A stretch of 28,995 nucleotides of DNA, from positions 1 to 28,995 of the forward strand of contig DATBDE010000071.1 of assembly GCA_036270095.1 (NCBI GenBank), written 5' to 3'. Below the pieces are notes generated by a model. The model was given only the letters and a program-made list of their open reading frames with translations. It was not told the DNA's origin and ran no database searches. The stretch comes from DATBDE01 sp036270095. GTDB taxonomy: Bacteria; Actinomycetota; Thermoleophilia; Solirubrobacterales; Solirubrobacteraceae. A program made the translations under genes and the position numbers. Shown piece by piece: positions 6,387-13,322 of this stretch (its first letter is position 1; each line of letters opens with the position of its first letter).

Positions 6387-8138
6387 ATGTGGCGACGTCG
6401 CCCGGTGCCACGCACCGCCCTCACGATCGCCGTGGGGTTGCTGGCTGCCGGAATCGCGCTCGTCGTGGGGGCGACCGGGCTGCTGGACGACCTCGAGCTG
6501 CAGACCGTCGACAAGCGGTTCGACCTCCGCGGCACCCAGCCGCCGCCCAAGGGCGTGGTCGTGGTCGGACTCGACGACCAGAGCCTCGCCGACATCGGCC
6601 TGCGCACGCCCTACCCGCGCTCGCTGCATGCCAAAGTCATCGACAACCTGCGCAAGGCCGGCGCCGGCAGCATCGACTACGACATCGAGTTCTCCGACCC
6701 GAGCACGCCGCACGAGGACGCCGCGCTGCTGGCCTCGGCGCGTCGCGCCGGCCCGCGCCTCGTCCTCGGCACCACCCGCGTACTGCAGAAGACCGGCCAG
6801 CCCGTCGTCATCGACGCGGCCGGCCTGCGCCGCCACGGCGTGCACGTCGCCGTCGCCCAGTTCCCGCTCGACAACGACGGCGCGATTCGCCGCATGACCG
6901 CCACCTACGACGGCGTGCCGAGCTTCGCGCTCGTCGCCGCCGAGGTGGCCAAGGGCAAGCCGATCGACGCCGCCCCCGCCCGCGGCGACGGGGCCTGGAT
7001 CGACTACCCCGGCCCCGCCGGCTCGGTGCGGATGATCCCTTTCGCCGACGTGCTCAAGGGCCGCTTCGACGCCGCGGCGGTCCGCGGCAAGGCGGTGATC
7101 GTCGGCGCGACCTCGCCGGCGCTGCAGGACAAGCACCCGACCTCGACCGACCTCGACACCAGCGGCCCCGAGATCAACGCGGCCGCCGCCGCCACCGCGC
7201 TGGACAACTTCTCCCTGGAACGCCCGCCGGGCTGGCTCGAGGTCCTGATGGCCATCGTCGCCGGCCTGCTCGCCCCACTCGCCACCCTGCGCGGCAAGCC
7301 CGGCTGGGCCATCGTGCGCGCGCTCGGCGCCGCGGCCCTCGGCGTCATCCTGCTGCTCGTCGGCGTGCAGGTGGCGTTCAACAGCGGCCTGGTGGTCAAC
7401 CTGCTCGTGCCCCTCCTCGCGCTCGTGCTCGGCACCGCCGGCGCGGTCGCCTTCGCCTACGCGACCGAGACCCGCGCCCGCCGCCGCGTGCGCACGACCT
7501 TCGAGCGCTTCGTCCCCAAGGAGGTCGTGGGCGAGCTGTTGGACCGAACCGACGCCACGACGCGGCTGCCCGGCGAGCGCGTCGAGGCCACGATCGTGTT
7601 CTGCGACCTGCGCGGCTTCACCAGCCTGGCCGAGCACCTCGAGGGCGAGGTCATCGAGGTGCTGGACCGCTGGTTCAACGAGATGGGCGACGCTGTGCTC
7701 GACAACGGCGGCACGCTGGTCTCGTTCCAGGGCGACGGGATCATGTCCGTGTTCGGCGCGCCCATCCACACGCCCGACCACGCCGCCCGCGCCGTCGCGG
7801 CCGCGCGCGAGATGCTCGACGTGCGCCTGCCCCGCTTCAACGCGTGGCTCGAGGAGCAGGGCCTGATCGAGGAGCCCAAGCGCATGGGCATCGGCATCAA
7901 CACCGGCACGATCATGTCCGGCAGCGTGGGCTCGGACCGGCGCCTCGAGTACGCCGCGGTGGGCGACGCCACCAACACCGCCTCGCGCCTGCAGTCGCTC
8001 TCGAAGCAGTCCGAGCACCAGCTCTTCGTGGCCCAGAGCACGCGCGACGCCCTCGGCGACGCCGACGGCCTGGTGCTGCTCGGCCCCATGGACCTTCCGG
8101 GCCGGCGCGAGCCGTGCACGGTGTGGACCCTCAGATAA
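6387..8138 (+). CDS. CHASE2-domain class III adenylate/guanylate cyclase
   Basis: A 583-residue membrane sensor cyclase. One N-terminal membrane helix (about 10-28), an extracytoplasmic CHASE2 domain (about 35-275), three closely spaced helices (about 285-360) and a cytoplasmic class III catalytic domain (about 395-583). The two metal-binding aspartates are present (Asp407 in FCDLRGF, Asp450 in GDGIMSVFG), as are the transition-state Asn530 and Arg534 in GDATNTASR. The position of the substrate-selecting lysine is Ser446 and the partner position is Ala523, so nucleotide preference cannot be predicted. ATG at 6387 is preferred over TTG at 6381 from the -10 spacing. Likely makes cAMP or cGMP for the nearby CRP-family protein (inference). 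Confidence 0.93.
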   Translation: MWRRRPVPRTALTIAVGLLAAGIALVVGATGLLDDLELQTVDKRFDLRGTQPPPKGVVVVGLDDQSLADIGLRTPYPRSLHAKVIDNLRKAGAGSIDYDIEFSDPSTPHEDAALLASARRAGPRLVLGTTRVLQKTGQPVVIDAAGLRRHGVHVAVAQFPLDNDGAIRRMTATYDGVPSFALVAAEVAKGKPIDAAPARGDGAWIDYPGPAGSVRMIPFADVLKGRFDAAAVRGKAVIVGATSPALQDKHPTSTDLDTSGPEINAAAAATALDNFSLERPPGWLEVLMAIVAGLLAPLATLRGKPGWAIVRALGAAALGVILLLVGVQVAFNSGLVVNLLVPLLALVLGTAGAVAFAYATETRARRRVRTTFERFVPKEVVGELLDRTDATTRLPGERVEATIVFCDLRGFTSLAEHLEGEVIEVLDRWFNEMGDAVLDNGGTLVSFQGDGIMSVFGAPIHTPDHAARAVAAAREMLDVRLPRFNAWLEEQGLIEEPKRMGIGINTGTIMSGSVGSDRRLEYAAVGDATNTASRLQSLSKQSEHQLFVAQSTRDALGDADGLVLLGPMDLPGRREPCTVWTLR

Positions 8139-8141
8139 GCT
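8136..8141 (+). promoter_or_regulatory. -10 element (TAAGCT) of the copper-protein gene
   Basis: The stop codon TAA of the cyclase gene (8136-8138) is also the first half of TAAGCT, which fits TANNNT and ends 7 nt before the GTG start at 8149. No ribosome binding site is seen, so the transcript is probably leaderless. Confidence 0.55.
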
Positions 8142-8148
8142 CGCCCCG

Positions 8149-9507
8149 GTGCTCGGGAAGCGGCACGTGGTGCGCGTCGGGACGACGCTGGTCCTCGCAG
8201 CGGTGATCGCTGCGCTGTTTGCGCTCCCCGCCGCCGCCCACCCCTACGAGAAGACGATCAAGGAGGGGCCGTACGAGCTCGGGCCCTACTCCGTGCGCCT
8301 GGGCGCCGGCGCGAACATCCGCACCCCGCGCATCAACGGCTTCATCACCCACATGGAGGCCGACGTGGTGGACGTGCGCACCGGCAAGCTCGTGCCGATC
8401 CAGCGCATCATGCTCCACCACATCGTCTTCTCGAACCTGGGCTCGGCCACGCAGACGAAGTCGCAGGCCTTCTACGGCGACGGCGAGGAGCGCGCCCAGA
8501 TGGACCTCCCCAAGGGCTACGGCTACCCGATCGCCCGCGGCGACCGTTGGGGCTTCGTGTGGATGCTCATGAACCACCGCGACCGCCCCGACCGCGTCTT
8601 CATCCGCTACCGCATGACCATCGACCGCGACCCGCGCCTGCACCCGGTCGTGCCGGTGGCGTGGGACACGTCGCACGGGCGCCAGGGCCTCGTGTTCGAC
8701 GTGCCCGGCGGCGGCGCGCTGGGGTCGATCGACCAGCGCTCGACCACCCACCCGAGTCCGGTCTCGGGGCGGATCGTGGCCGGCCTCGGCCACGTCCACG
8801 GGGGCGCCAAGAGCCTTGCCCTGTCCGAGCCGGCGTGCAACAACCGGCGCATCTATGTCTCCCATCCGACCTGGGGCCTGCCCAGCAACGCCTTCTACCA
8901 CGTGCGCCCGGTGCTGCACGAGCCCGGCCCGATCCACATGGGCCTCCTGCAGTCCGAGCGCGGGATCCCCGTCGTGGCCGGCCAGCCGCTGACCCTGACC
9001 TCGCGCTACGACAACCAATACCCGCACGTGCGCGCGATGGGGCTGATGTTGGCCTACGTGGCCCCGGACGCTCGCGTGACCGCGCCGTGCGGCCCGATTC
9101 CGACCGATGTCAAGACGATCGGCAGCGCGATCCCGGGGCGCAGCCAGGCGCCCCACGTCCCGATCCCGACCTATCGCTACGGGGCGGCGGGCAAGGCCGT
9201 GCGCGCCGCGGCGCCCACCGAGGGCGCCAACATCACGGCGCAAGGCGACGCCGCCGTCAACGTGACCGACTCCGGCTTCTCCGACGCCCGGCTCTCGATC
9301 CCCGCCGGCAGCTCGATCACCTGGGCCTTCAACGGCTCGGTCCTGCACAACGTGACCCTGGCCAGCGGCCCCGAGGGCTTCTCGTCGGACCGCCTGGCCA
9401 GCGGGCGGACGTTCACGAAGCAGTTCACGAAGCCCGGCACCTACCAGTTCTTCTGCGAGCTGCACCCGGTGGGGATGATCGAGCAGGTCGTCGTCCGGCC
9501 GAGCTAG
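8149..9507 (+). CDS. secreted PHM-like copper monooxygenase-type protein with C-terminal cupredoxin
   Basis: A 452-residue exported protein. A Sec signal peptide ends ALPAAA, before HPYEK, so the mature protein would begin with His. The main part (about 35-330) carries a histidine pattern like the two-domain copper type II ascorbate-dependent monooxygenases (PHM/DBH): His90-His91 in MLHHIVF, a possible third ligand His143, then His215-X-His217 in GLGHVHGG and Met264. The last 82 residues are a cupredoxin with type 1 copper ligands His400, Cys436, His439 and Met443 (FFCELHPVGM). Start is GTG at 8149, with the leaderless -10 in front. The enzymatic role is inferred from ligand spacing only; a structural copper-binding or sensing role is possible. 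Confidence 0.82.
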   Translation: MLGKRHVVRVGTTLVLAAVIAALFALPAAAHPYEKTIKEGPYELGPYSVRLGAGANIRTPRINGFITHMEADVVDVRTGKLVPIQRIMLHHIVFSNLGSATQTKSQAFYGDGEERAQMDLPKGYGYPIARGDRWGFVWMLMNHRDRPDRVFIRYRMTIDRDPRLHPVVPVAWDTSHGRQGLVFDVPGGGALGSIDQRSTTHPSPVSGRIVAGLGHVHGGAKSLALSEPACNNRRIYVSHPTWGLPSNAFYHVRPVLHEPGPIHMGLLQSERGIPVVAGQPLTLTSRYDNQYPHVRAMGLMLAYVAPDARVTAPCGPIPTDVKTIGSAIPGRSQAPHVPIPTYRYGAAGKAVRAAAPTEGANITAQGDAAVNVTDSGFSDARLSIPAGSSITWAFNGSVLHNVTLASGPEGFSSDRLASGRTFTKQFTKPGTYQFFCELHPVGMIEQVVVRPS

Positions 9508-9522
9508 CGCGAACGCGCCCGG

Positions 9523-9774
9523 TTACCAGGCGATGCCCTGGCCGCAGTGCGGGCACTGGACCGAGGCGGAGACCGGCGCGTCGAACTGGTACCCGCAGGA
9601 GCACGAGTACAGGGCGGTGTCCTCGGGCCCACCGGCCCGGCGGTGCCGATCCACGGCCCGTTCGGGCTGGGCGGCGTCGTCGGTCCCGACCACGCGGGGC
9701 CGGCGGTGGCCGCCCCGGCGGAGGGGGAGGGCACGAATGTCACGTCGTAGGCGCACGCGCACGATCTGCCTCAC
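9523..9774 (-). CDS. small zinc-ribbon protein
   Basis: About 83 residues. The C-terminus has a C-X-C ... C-X2-C ribbon: YSCSCGYQFDAP followed by VQCPHCGQGIAW, the arrangement of small zinc-ribbon proteins related to rubredoxin/FmdB type fingers. The basic N-terminus (VRQIVRVRLRRDIRALPLRR) has no obvious fold. Start is uncertain: GTG at 9774 is chosen as the first start in a leader-free context, and a GTG at 9762 is also possible. The gene converges on the copper protein with 15 nt between stops. Function unknown; nucleic-acid or protein binding is likely. Confidence 0.6.
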   Translation of the reverse strand: MRQIVRVRLRRDIRALPLRRGGHRRPRVVGTDDAAQPERAVDRHRRAGGPEDTALYSCSCGYQFDAPVSASVQCPHCGQGIAW

Positions 9775-9822
9775 TAAACGCTCTCGTACCCAGGAGGTTT
9801 CGCGGTATCCGGCCGAATCATG

Positions 9823-9851
9823 GTGCTCGCACGTAATACTGAGGCGAGCAC
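9823..9851. promoter_or_regulatory. inverted repeat abutting the ccmE start
   Basis: GTGCTCGC at 9823-9830 and its exact complement GCGAGCAC at 9844-9851 form an 8-bp stem with a 13-nt loop; the right arm ends one base before the ccmE ATG. The loop contains the AT-rich TAATACT (9834-9840), a plausible -10 region, and the right side contains the possible ribosome binding site GAGG (9841-9844). Could be an operator or a translational hairpin. Confidence 0.55.
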
Positions 9852-10253
9852 ATGGATCCTTCCCGCAAGCGAAAGATCCGCCTCGTGGTGGCCCTGACGG
9901 CGGCAGTGCTGCTGGCAAGCGCACTGATCTACACCTCCTTCAGCGCCTCCAGCGAGGCCAAGAGCCCCAGCCAGCTTATGGCCGGGGCCCAGCCCGGCCA
10001 GTCCTACCAGCTGACCGGGAAGGTCGCCAACGGCTCGGTGCGGCACGAGGGCAGCGCCCTGTTGTTCCGGGTCCGGGACCGCACCGACAACACCTCGGTG
10101 CCGGTGCGCTACACCGGCGAGGTGCCCGACCCCTTCCGTGAAGGGCGCGAGGTCATCGTCGACGTGCAGAAGCAGGGCTCGGTGTTCGTGGGCCAGAAGG
10201 ACTCGCTGGTCACGAAGTGCCCCAGCAAGTTCAAGGCCGCCCACTCCAGCTGA
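9852..10253 (+). CDS. ccmE: cytochrome c maturation heme chaperone CcmE, Cys variant
   Basis: A 133-residue protein with one N-terminal membrane anchor (about 10-30) and the OB-fold domain of CcmE, which carries heme covalently from CcmCD to CcmF outside the membrane. Matching landmarks are LTGKVANGSVRHEG, RYTGEVPDPFREG and VDVQKQG. The heme-attaching residue is in TKCPSKFKA: Cys123 replaces the enterobacterial His of HxxxY, and Phe127 stands where Tyr normally is. Stops immediately before ccmF (TGA then ATG, no gap), so the genes form an operon. CcmA, B, C, G and H genes are not in the window. Confidence 0.92.
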   Translation: MDPSRKRKIRLVVALTAAVLLASALIYTSFSASSEAKSPSQLMAGAQPGQSYQLTGKVANGSVRHEGSALLFRVRDRTDNTSVPVRYTGEVPDPFREGREVIVDVQKQGSVFVGQKDSLVTKCPSKFKAAHSS

Positions 10254-12413
10254 ATGGCCATCCTCGGCCGTGCCTGCCTGATCATCGCCCTGGGCCTCGC
10301 GCTCTACGGCGCCGGGGCCTCGATCTACGGCGCGCGGGCGCGCAAGCAGGCCTGGGTCGAGTCCGGCCGCCGCGCCGTCTACGCGATGTTCGGCGTAGTG
10401 GCGATCGCCTTCGTGATCCTCATCGCCGCCTTCATCCGCTCCGACTTCTCCTTCGGGGTGGTCGTCGATCACTCCTCGACCACCACGCCCCTCTTCTACC
10501 GGGCCACGGCCGCCTGGTCCTCGCAGGAGGGCTCGCTGCTGCTGTGGGTCTTCCTGCTCTCGGCCTGGTCGAGCCTGATCCTGTTCGTGCTCGCCCGCAA
10601 GGGCAAGCTGCGCGAGGTCGCGCCCTACGCCACCGCGGTGCTGTGCGGCCTGGGCGGCTTCTTCCTGTTCTGCTCGATCTTCCTGGCCAACCCGTTCGGG
10701 ACGCTGGCCAACCCGCCGCTCGAGGGCGCCGGGCTCAACCCGCTCCTGCGCTACCCGAGCATGATGATCCACCCGCCCGCGCTCTACTCGGGCTACACGC
10801 TGTTCACGGTGCCGTTCGCGTTCGGGATCGGCGCCCTGGTCAGCGGGCGGCTGGACGCCAGCTGGATCACCTCCACCCGGCGCTTCGCGCTCGCGGCCTG
10901 GTTCTTCCTCGGCCTGGGCATCCTCCTCGGCGCCCGCTGGTCGTACTCGGAGCTCGGCTGGGGCGGCTACTGGGCCTGGGATCCGGTCGAGAACGCCTCG
11001 CTGATGCCGTGGCTGGTCGGCACCGCGTTCCTGCACTCGGCCATGATCCAGGAGAAGCGCGGGATGCTGAAGGTCTGGAACGTCTCGCTGGTCCTGGCCG
11101 CCGGCGTGCTCGCGGTGCTGGGGACGTTCCTGGTGCGCTCGGGGATCCTGGACTCGATCCACGCCTTCGGCGCCTCGACGCTCGGGGTGCCGTTCATCGT
11201 CCTCATCGCGGTGATGGCCCTGGGCTCGATCGGCCTGGTGATCTGGCGAAGAGCCTCGCTGCGCTCCGAGCACCGGCTCGACTCGCTGTTCTCGCGCGAG
11301 GCAATCTTCCTGCTCAACAACCTCGTGCTGGTCGGCCTCTGCTTCGTGGTCTTCTGGGGCACGTTCTTCCCACTCATCTCCGAGGCCATCACCGGCGACA
11401 AGGCGGCGGTGGGCCCGCCGTGGTTCGACCGCTACACGGTGCCGCTGGCGCTCATCCTCGTGCTCCTATCGGGTATCGGGCCGGTCATCGCCTGGCGCCG
11501 GGCGACGGTGAGCAAGCTCGCGCGCTACCTGGCCATCCCGCTGGCGGTGGGGATCGCCGTGCCGCTGCTGTGCCTGGCCCTCGGGGTGGGCCACCACCTC
11601 GAGGCCCTGCTGATGTTCGGCATCGGCGCCTTTTCGCTGACCGTGGTCGCCCAGGAGTTCGTGCGCGGCGCCGGCGCGCGCCGGGCGATGACCGGCGACG
11701 CGCCCCCGGCCGCGCTGCTCGCGCTCGTGCGCCGCAACCGCCGCCGCTACGGCGGCTACGTAGTGCACGCCGGGATGGCGGTGCTGTTCATCGGCGTGGC
11801 CGCGTCTTCGACCTTCCACAACCAGCGCGACGCGCGCCTCTCGCCCGGCCAGACGACCAAGGTCGGGGGCTACGACGTCCGCTACGTCAAGCCGACCTTC
11901 TCCGTGGCCGACGACCATCGCAACACCGGCGCGATCATCAGCCTCGGCGCCGTGCTCGACGTCTCCAAGAACGGCAAGCACGTGACCACGCTGAACCCGA
12001 GCCGCGGCTACTACCCCGACCTCAGCCAGGGCCCGGTGAGCCGCTTCTATCAGGGCGAGTCGACCAGCGAGGTCGGCCTCCAAGCCGGCCTGCGCCGCGA
12101 CCTGTGGACGGCGATCGAGCCCGACACCACCCAGATCGACCGGCTCGCGGCCGAGGCCGACCGCAAGTTCCCCAACGCCACACCCCAGCTGAGCCTGTTC
12201 ATCGCCGGCACGCTCGCGGCCGGCTACGCCCGCAAGCCGCCGCCGGCGACCTTCCGGGTCATCGACTCCCCGCTCGTCACCTGGATCTGGCTCGGCGGCC
12301 TGATCGTGGTGGCGGGGGCGCTGATCGCGCTGTGGCCCGCGGGCCTGCGCGCGCGGCGCAGGGCGCCGGCCGGCTACGGCGCCCGCGTGGCGCGCGAGCT
12401 GGGGCGCGCATAA
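10254..12413 (+). CDS. ccmF: cytochrome c heme lyase subunit CcmF
   Basis: A 719-residue polytopic membrane protein of normal CcmF size. The heme-handling WWD signature is visible near residues 235-255 (WGGYWAWDPVENASLMPWL), and conserved histidines occur in MMIHPPALYSGY before it and in SILDSIHAFG-like context after it. Many hydrophobic helices span residues 1-480, followed by a large outer C-terminal domain and a last helix (about 670-695). It joins heme from CcmE to apocytochrome c CXXCH motifs on the outer face of the membrane. Start ATG follows the ccmE stop directly and indicates translational coupling. Confidence 0.96.
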   Translation: MAILGRACLIIALGLALYGAGASIYGARARKQAWVESGRRAVYAMFGVVAIAFVILIAAFIRSDFSFGVVVDHSSTTTPLFYRATAAWSSQEGSLLLWVFLLSAWSSLILFVLARKGKLREVAPYATAVLCGLGGFFLFCSIFLANPFGTLANPPLEGAGLNPLLRYPSMMIHPPALYSGYTLFTVPFAFGIGALVSGRLDASWITSTRRFALAAWFFLGLGILLGARWSYSELGWGGYWAWDPVENASLMPWLVGTAFLHSAMIQEKRGMLKVWNVSLVLAAGVLAVLGTFLVRSGILDSIHAFGASTLGVPFIVLIAVMALGSIGLVIWRRASLRSEHRLDSLFSREAIFLLNNLVLVGLCFVVFWGTFFPLISEAITGDKAAVGPPWFDRYTVPLALILVLLSGIGPVIAWRRATVSKLARYLAIPLAVGIAVPLLCLALGVGHHLEALLMFGIGAFSLTVVAQEFVRGAGARRAMTGDAPPAALLALVRRNRRRYGGYVVHAGMAVLFIGVAASSTFHNQRDARLSPGQTTKVGGYDVRYVKPTFSVADDHRNTGAIISLGAVLDVSKNGKHVTTLNPSRGYYPDLSQGPVSRFYQGESTSEVGLQAGLRRDLWTAIEPDTTQIDRLAAEADRKFPNATPQLSLFIAGTLAAGYARKPPPATFRVIDSPLVTWIWLGGLIVVAGALIALWPAGLRARRRAPAGYGARVARELGRA

Positions 12414-12422
12414 CCCCACTCG

Positions 12423-12701
12423 GTGGACTTCCTGCTGGTTCTGGTGGTGCTGGCGGCCGTGGCCGTCGTCGTGGCCTGGCCGCTGTACCGGGCCGCGCGG
12501 CCGAGCCCGGGCGGCCCGCCCGAGGTCGAGGCGCTCGAAGCCGCCAAGGACTCCAAGCTCCAGGAGATCCGCGAGACGGAGCTCGACTACCGCACCGGCA
12601 AGCTCTCCGAGGAGGACTGGCGTGCCCAGGACGCGCGGCTGCGCTCCGAGGCCGCCGACCTATTGCGCGAGCTCGACCGCGCGAAGGCCAAGGAGGGCTG
12701 A
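12423..12701 (+). CDS. short CcmI/CcmH-like cytochrome c biogenesis protein
   Basis: A 92-residue protein with one N-terminal membrane helix (about 3-22) and a charged cytoplasmic helix pair containing ELDYRTGKLSEEDWRAQDARL, which matches the start of CcmI (the C-terminal part of enterobacterial CcmH). TPR repeats of full CcmI are absent, so it is a minimal form. Its GTG at 12423 is 9 nt after the ccmF stop, in the ccm operon. Probably helps present apocytochrome to the heme lyase (inference). Confidence 0.75.
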   Translation: MDFLLVLVVLAAVAVVVAWPLYRAARPSPGGPPEVEALEAAKDSKLQEIRETELDYRTGKLSEEDWRAQDARLRSEAADLLRELDRAKAKEG

Positions 12702-12750
12702 AGGGGGCGGGCAGCCGTTACACGCGCGGGCGGCCGGGTATCTCGATGGC

Positions 12751-13041
12751 ATGGCGACGGAGAGCAACAACGACAGCAACGGGGGCTTCACGGGCGCCGA
12801 CGCCGCGCGCGGTGCGGTGGCGGCACTGGCCGGCGCGGCGCTGGTCGCGCTGACGGTCAAGAAGGGCCGCAAGGCGCGCGTGCTCGGCGTGCGCGTCCCC
12901 CGGGAGTTCACCCCGAGCGGATTCGATGCCAAGAAGGTCGCGCGGCGGATCGAGCACCTGGCCGAGCGGGTCGAGAAGACCAGCGACGACGTGCGCCTGG
13001 CCAGCGCCCAGGCCCGGCGCGTCAGCCAGCGGCTGACCTAG
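12751..13041 (+). CDS. small hypothetical protein with one hydrophobic segment
   Basis: 96 residues, not recognised. Order: a Ser/Asn-rich N-terminus, a hydrophobic stretch AVAALAGAALVALTV (about residues 25-39) that could be a membrane helix, a basic turn, and a charged helix (IEHLAERVEKTSDDVRLA) that may be a short coiled coil. ATG at 12751 is chosen; TATCTC at 12739-12744 lies exactly 6 nt before it, near the leaderless promoter pattern though one base off TANNNT. Sits alone between the ccm operon and secG. Confidence 0.7.
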   Translation: MATESNNDSNGGFTGADAARGAVAALAGAALVALTVKKGRKARVLGVRVPREFTPSGFDAKKVARRIEHLAERVEKTSDDVRLASAQARRVSQRLT

Positions 13042-13079
13042 CGCCTCGCGCGACGTCCCACAGCCGGCGAGGGCACCAC

Positions 13080-13085
13080 TAGACT
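13080..13085 (+). promoter_or_regulatory. -10 element (TAGACT) of secG, leaderless
   Basis: TAGACT fits TANNNT and ends 6 nt before the secG ATG at 13092. No ribosome binding site lies between them. Confidence 0.6.
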
Positions 13086-13091
13086 GACCCC

Positions 13092-13322
13092 ATGGTCTTC
13101 ACGATCCTGGCCTTCCTGCAGGTCGTCATCGCGATCGTCCTGATCTTCCTCATCCTCATGCACTCGGGGAAGGACGCCGGGCTGTCGGGCGCCTTCGGCG
13201 TCGGCACCGGCAGCGGCCCGCTCGGTGGCGGCTCGCTGGTCGAGCGCAACCTGAACCGCTGGACCGTCGCCTTCGCGATCGCGTTCGGCATCAACACGAT
13301 CGTCCTCATACGCCTGGGCTAG
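13092..13322 (+). CDS. secG: preprotein translocase subunit SecG
   Basis: A 76-residue protein with the SecG layout: helix 1 (about 3-24, FLQVVIAIVLIFLILMHSG), the conserved cytoplasmic loop KDAGLSGAFG and Gly/Ser-rich turn, then helix 2 (about 55-74) starting after ERNLNRWT. It is the small auxiliary subunit of the SecYEG channel and assists SecA-driven export. The last 17 nt overlap the 3' end of the convergent pmbA/tldE gene. Unusually not next to tpiA or other glycolytic genes. Confidence 0.95.
   Translation: MVFTILAFLQVVIAIVLIFLILMHSGKDAGLSGAFGVGTGSGPLGGGSLVERNLNRWTVAFAIAFGINTIVLIRLG

Noticed and set aside
4346..8206. A 1286-codon plus-strand frame
   Set aside because: GC-bias shadow: antisense to the NHL gene in the first half and out of frame with the cyclase in the second; composition is repetitive Arg/Ala.
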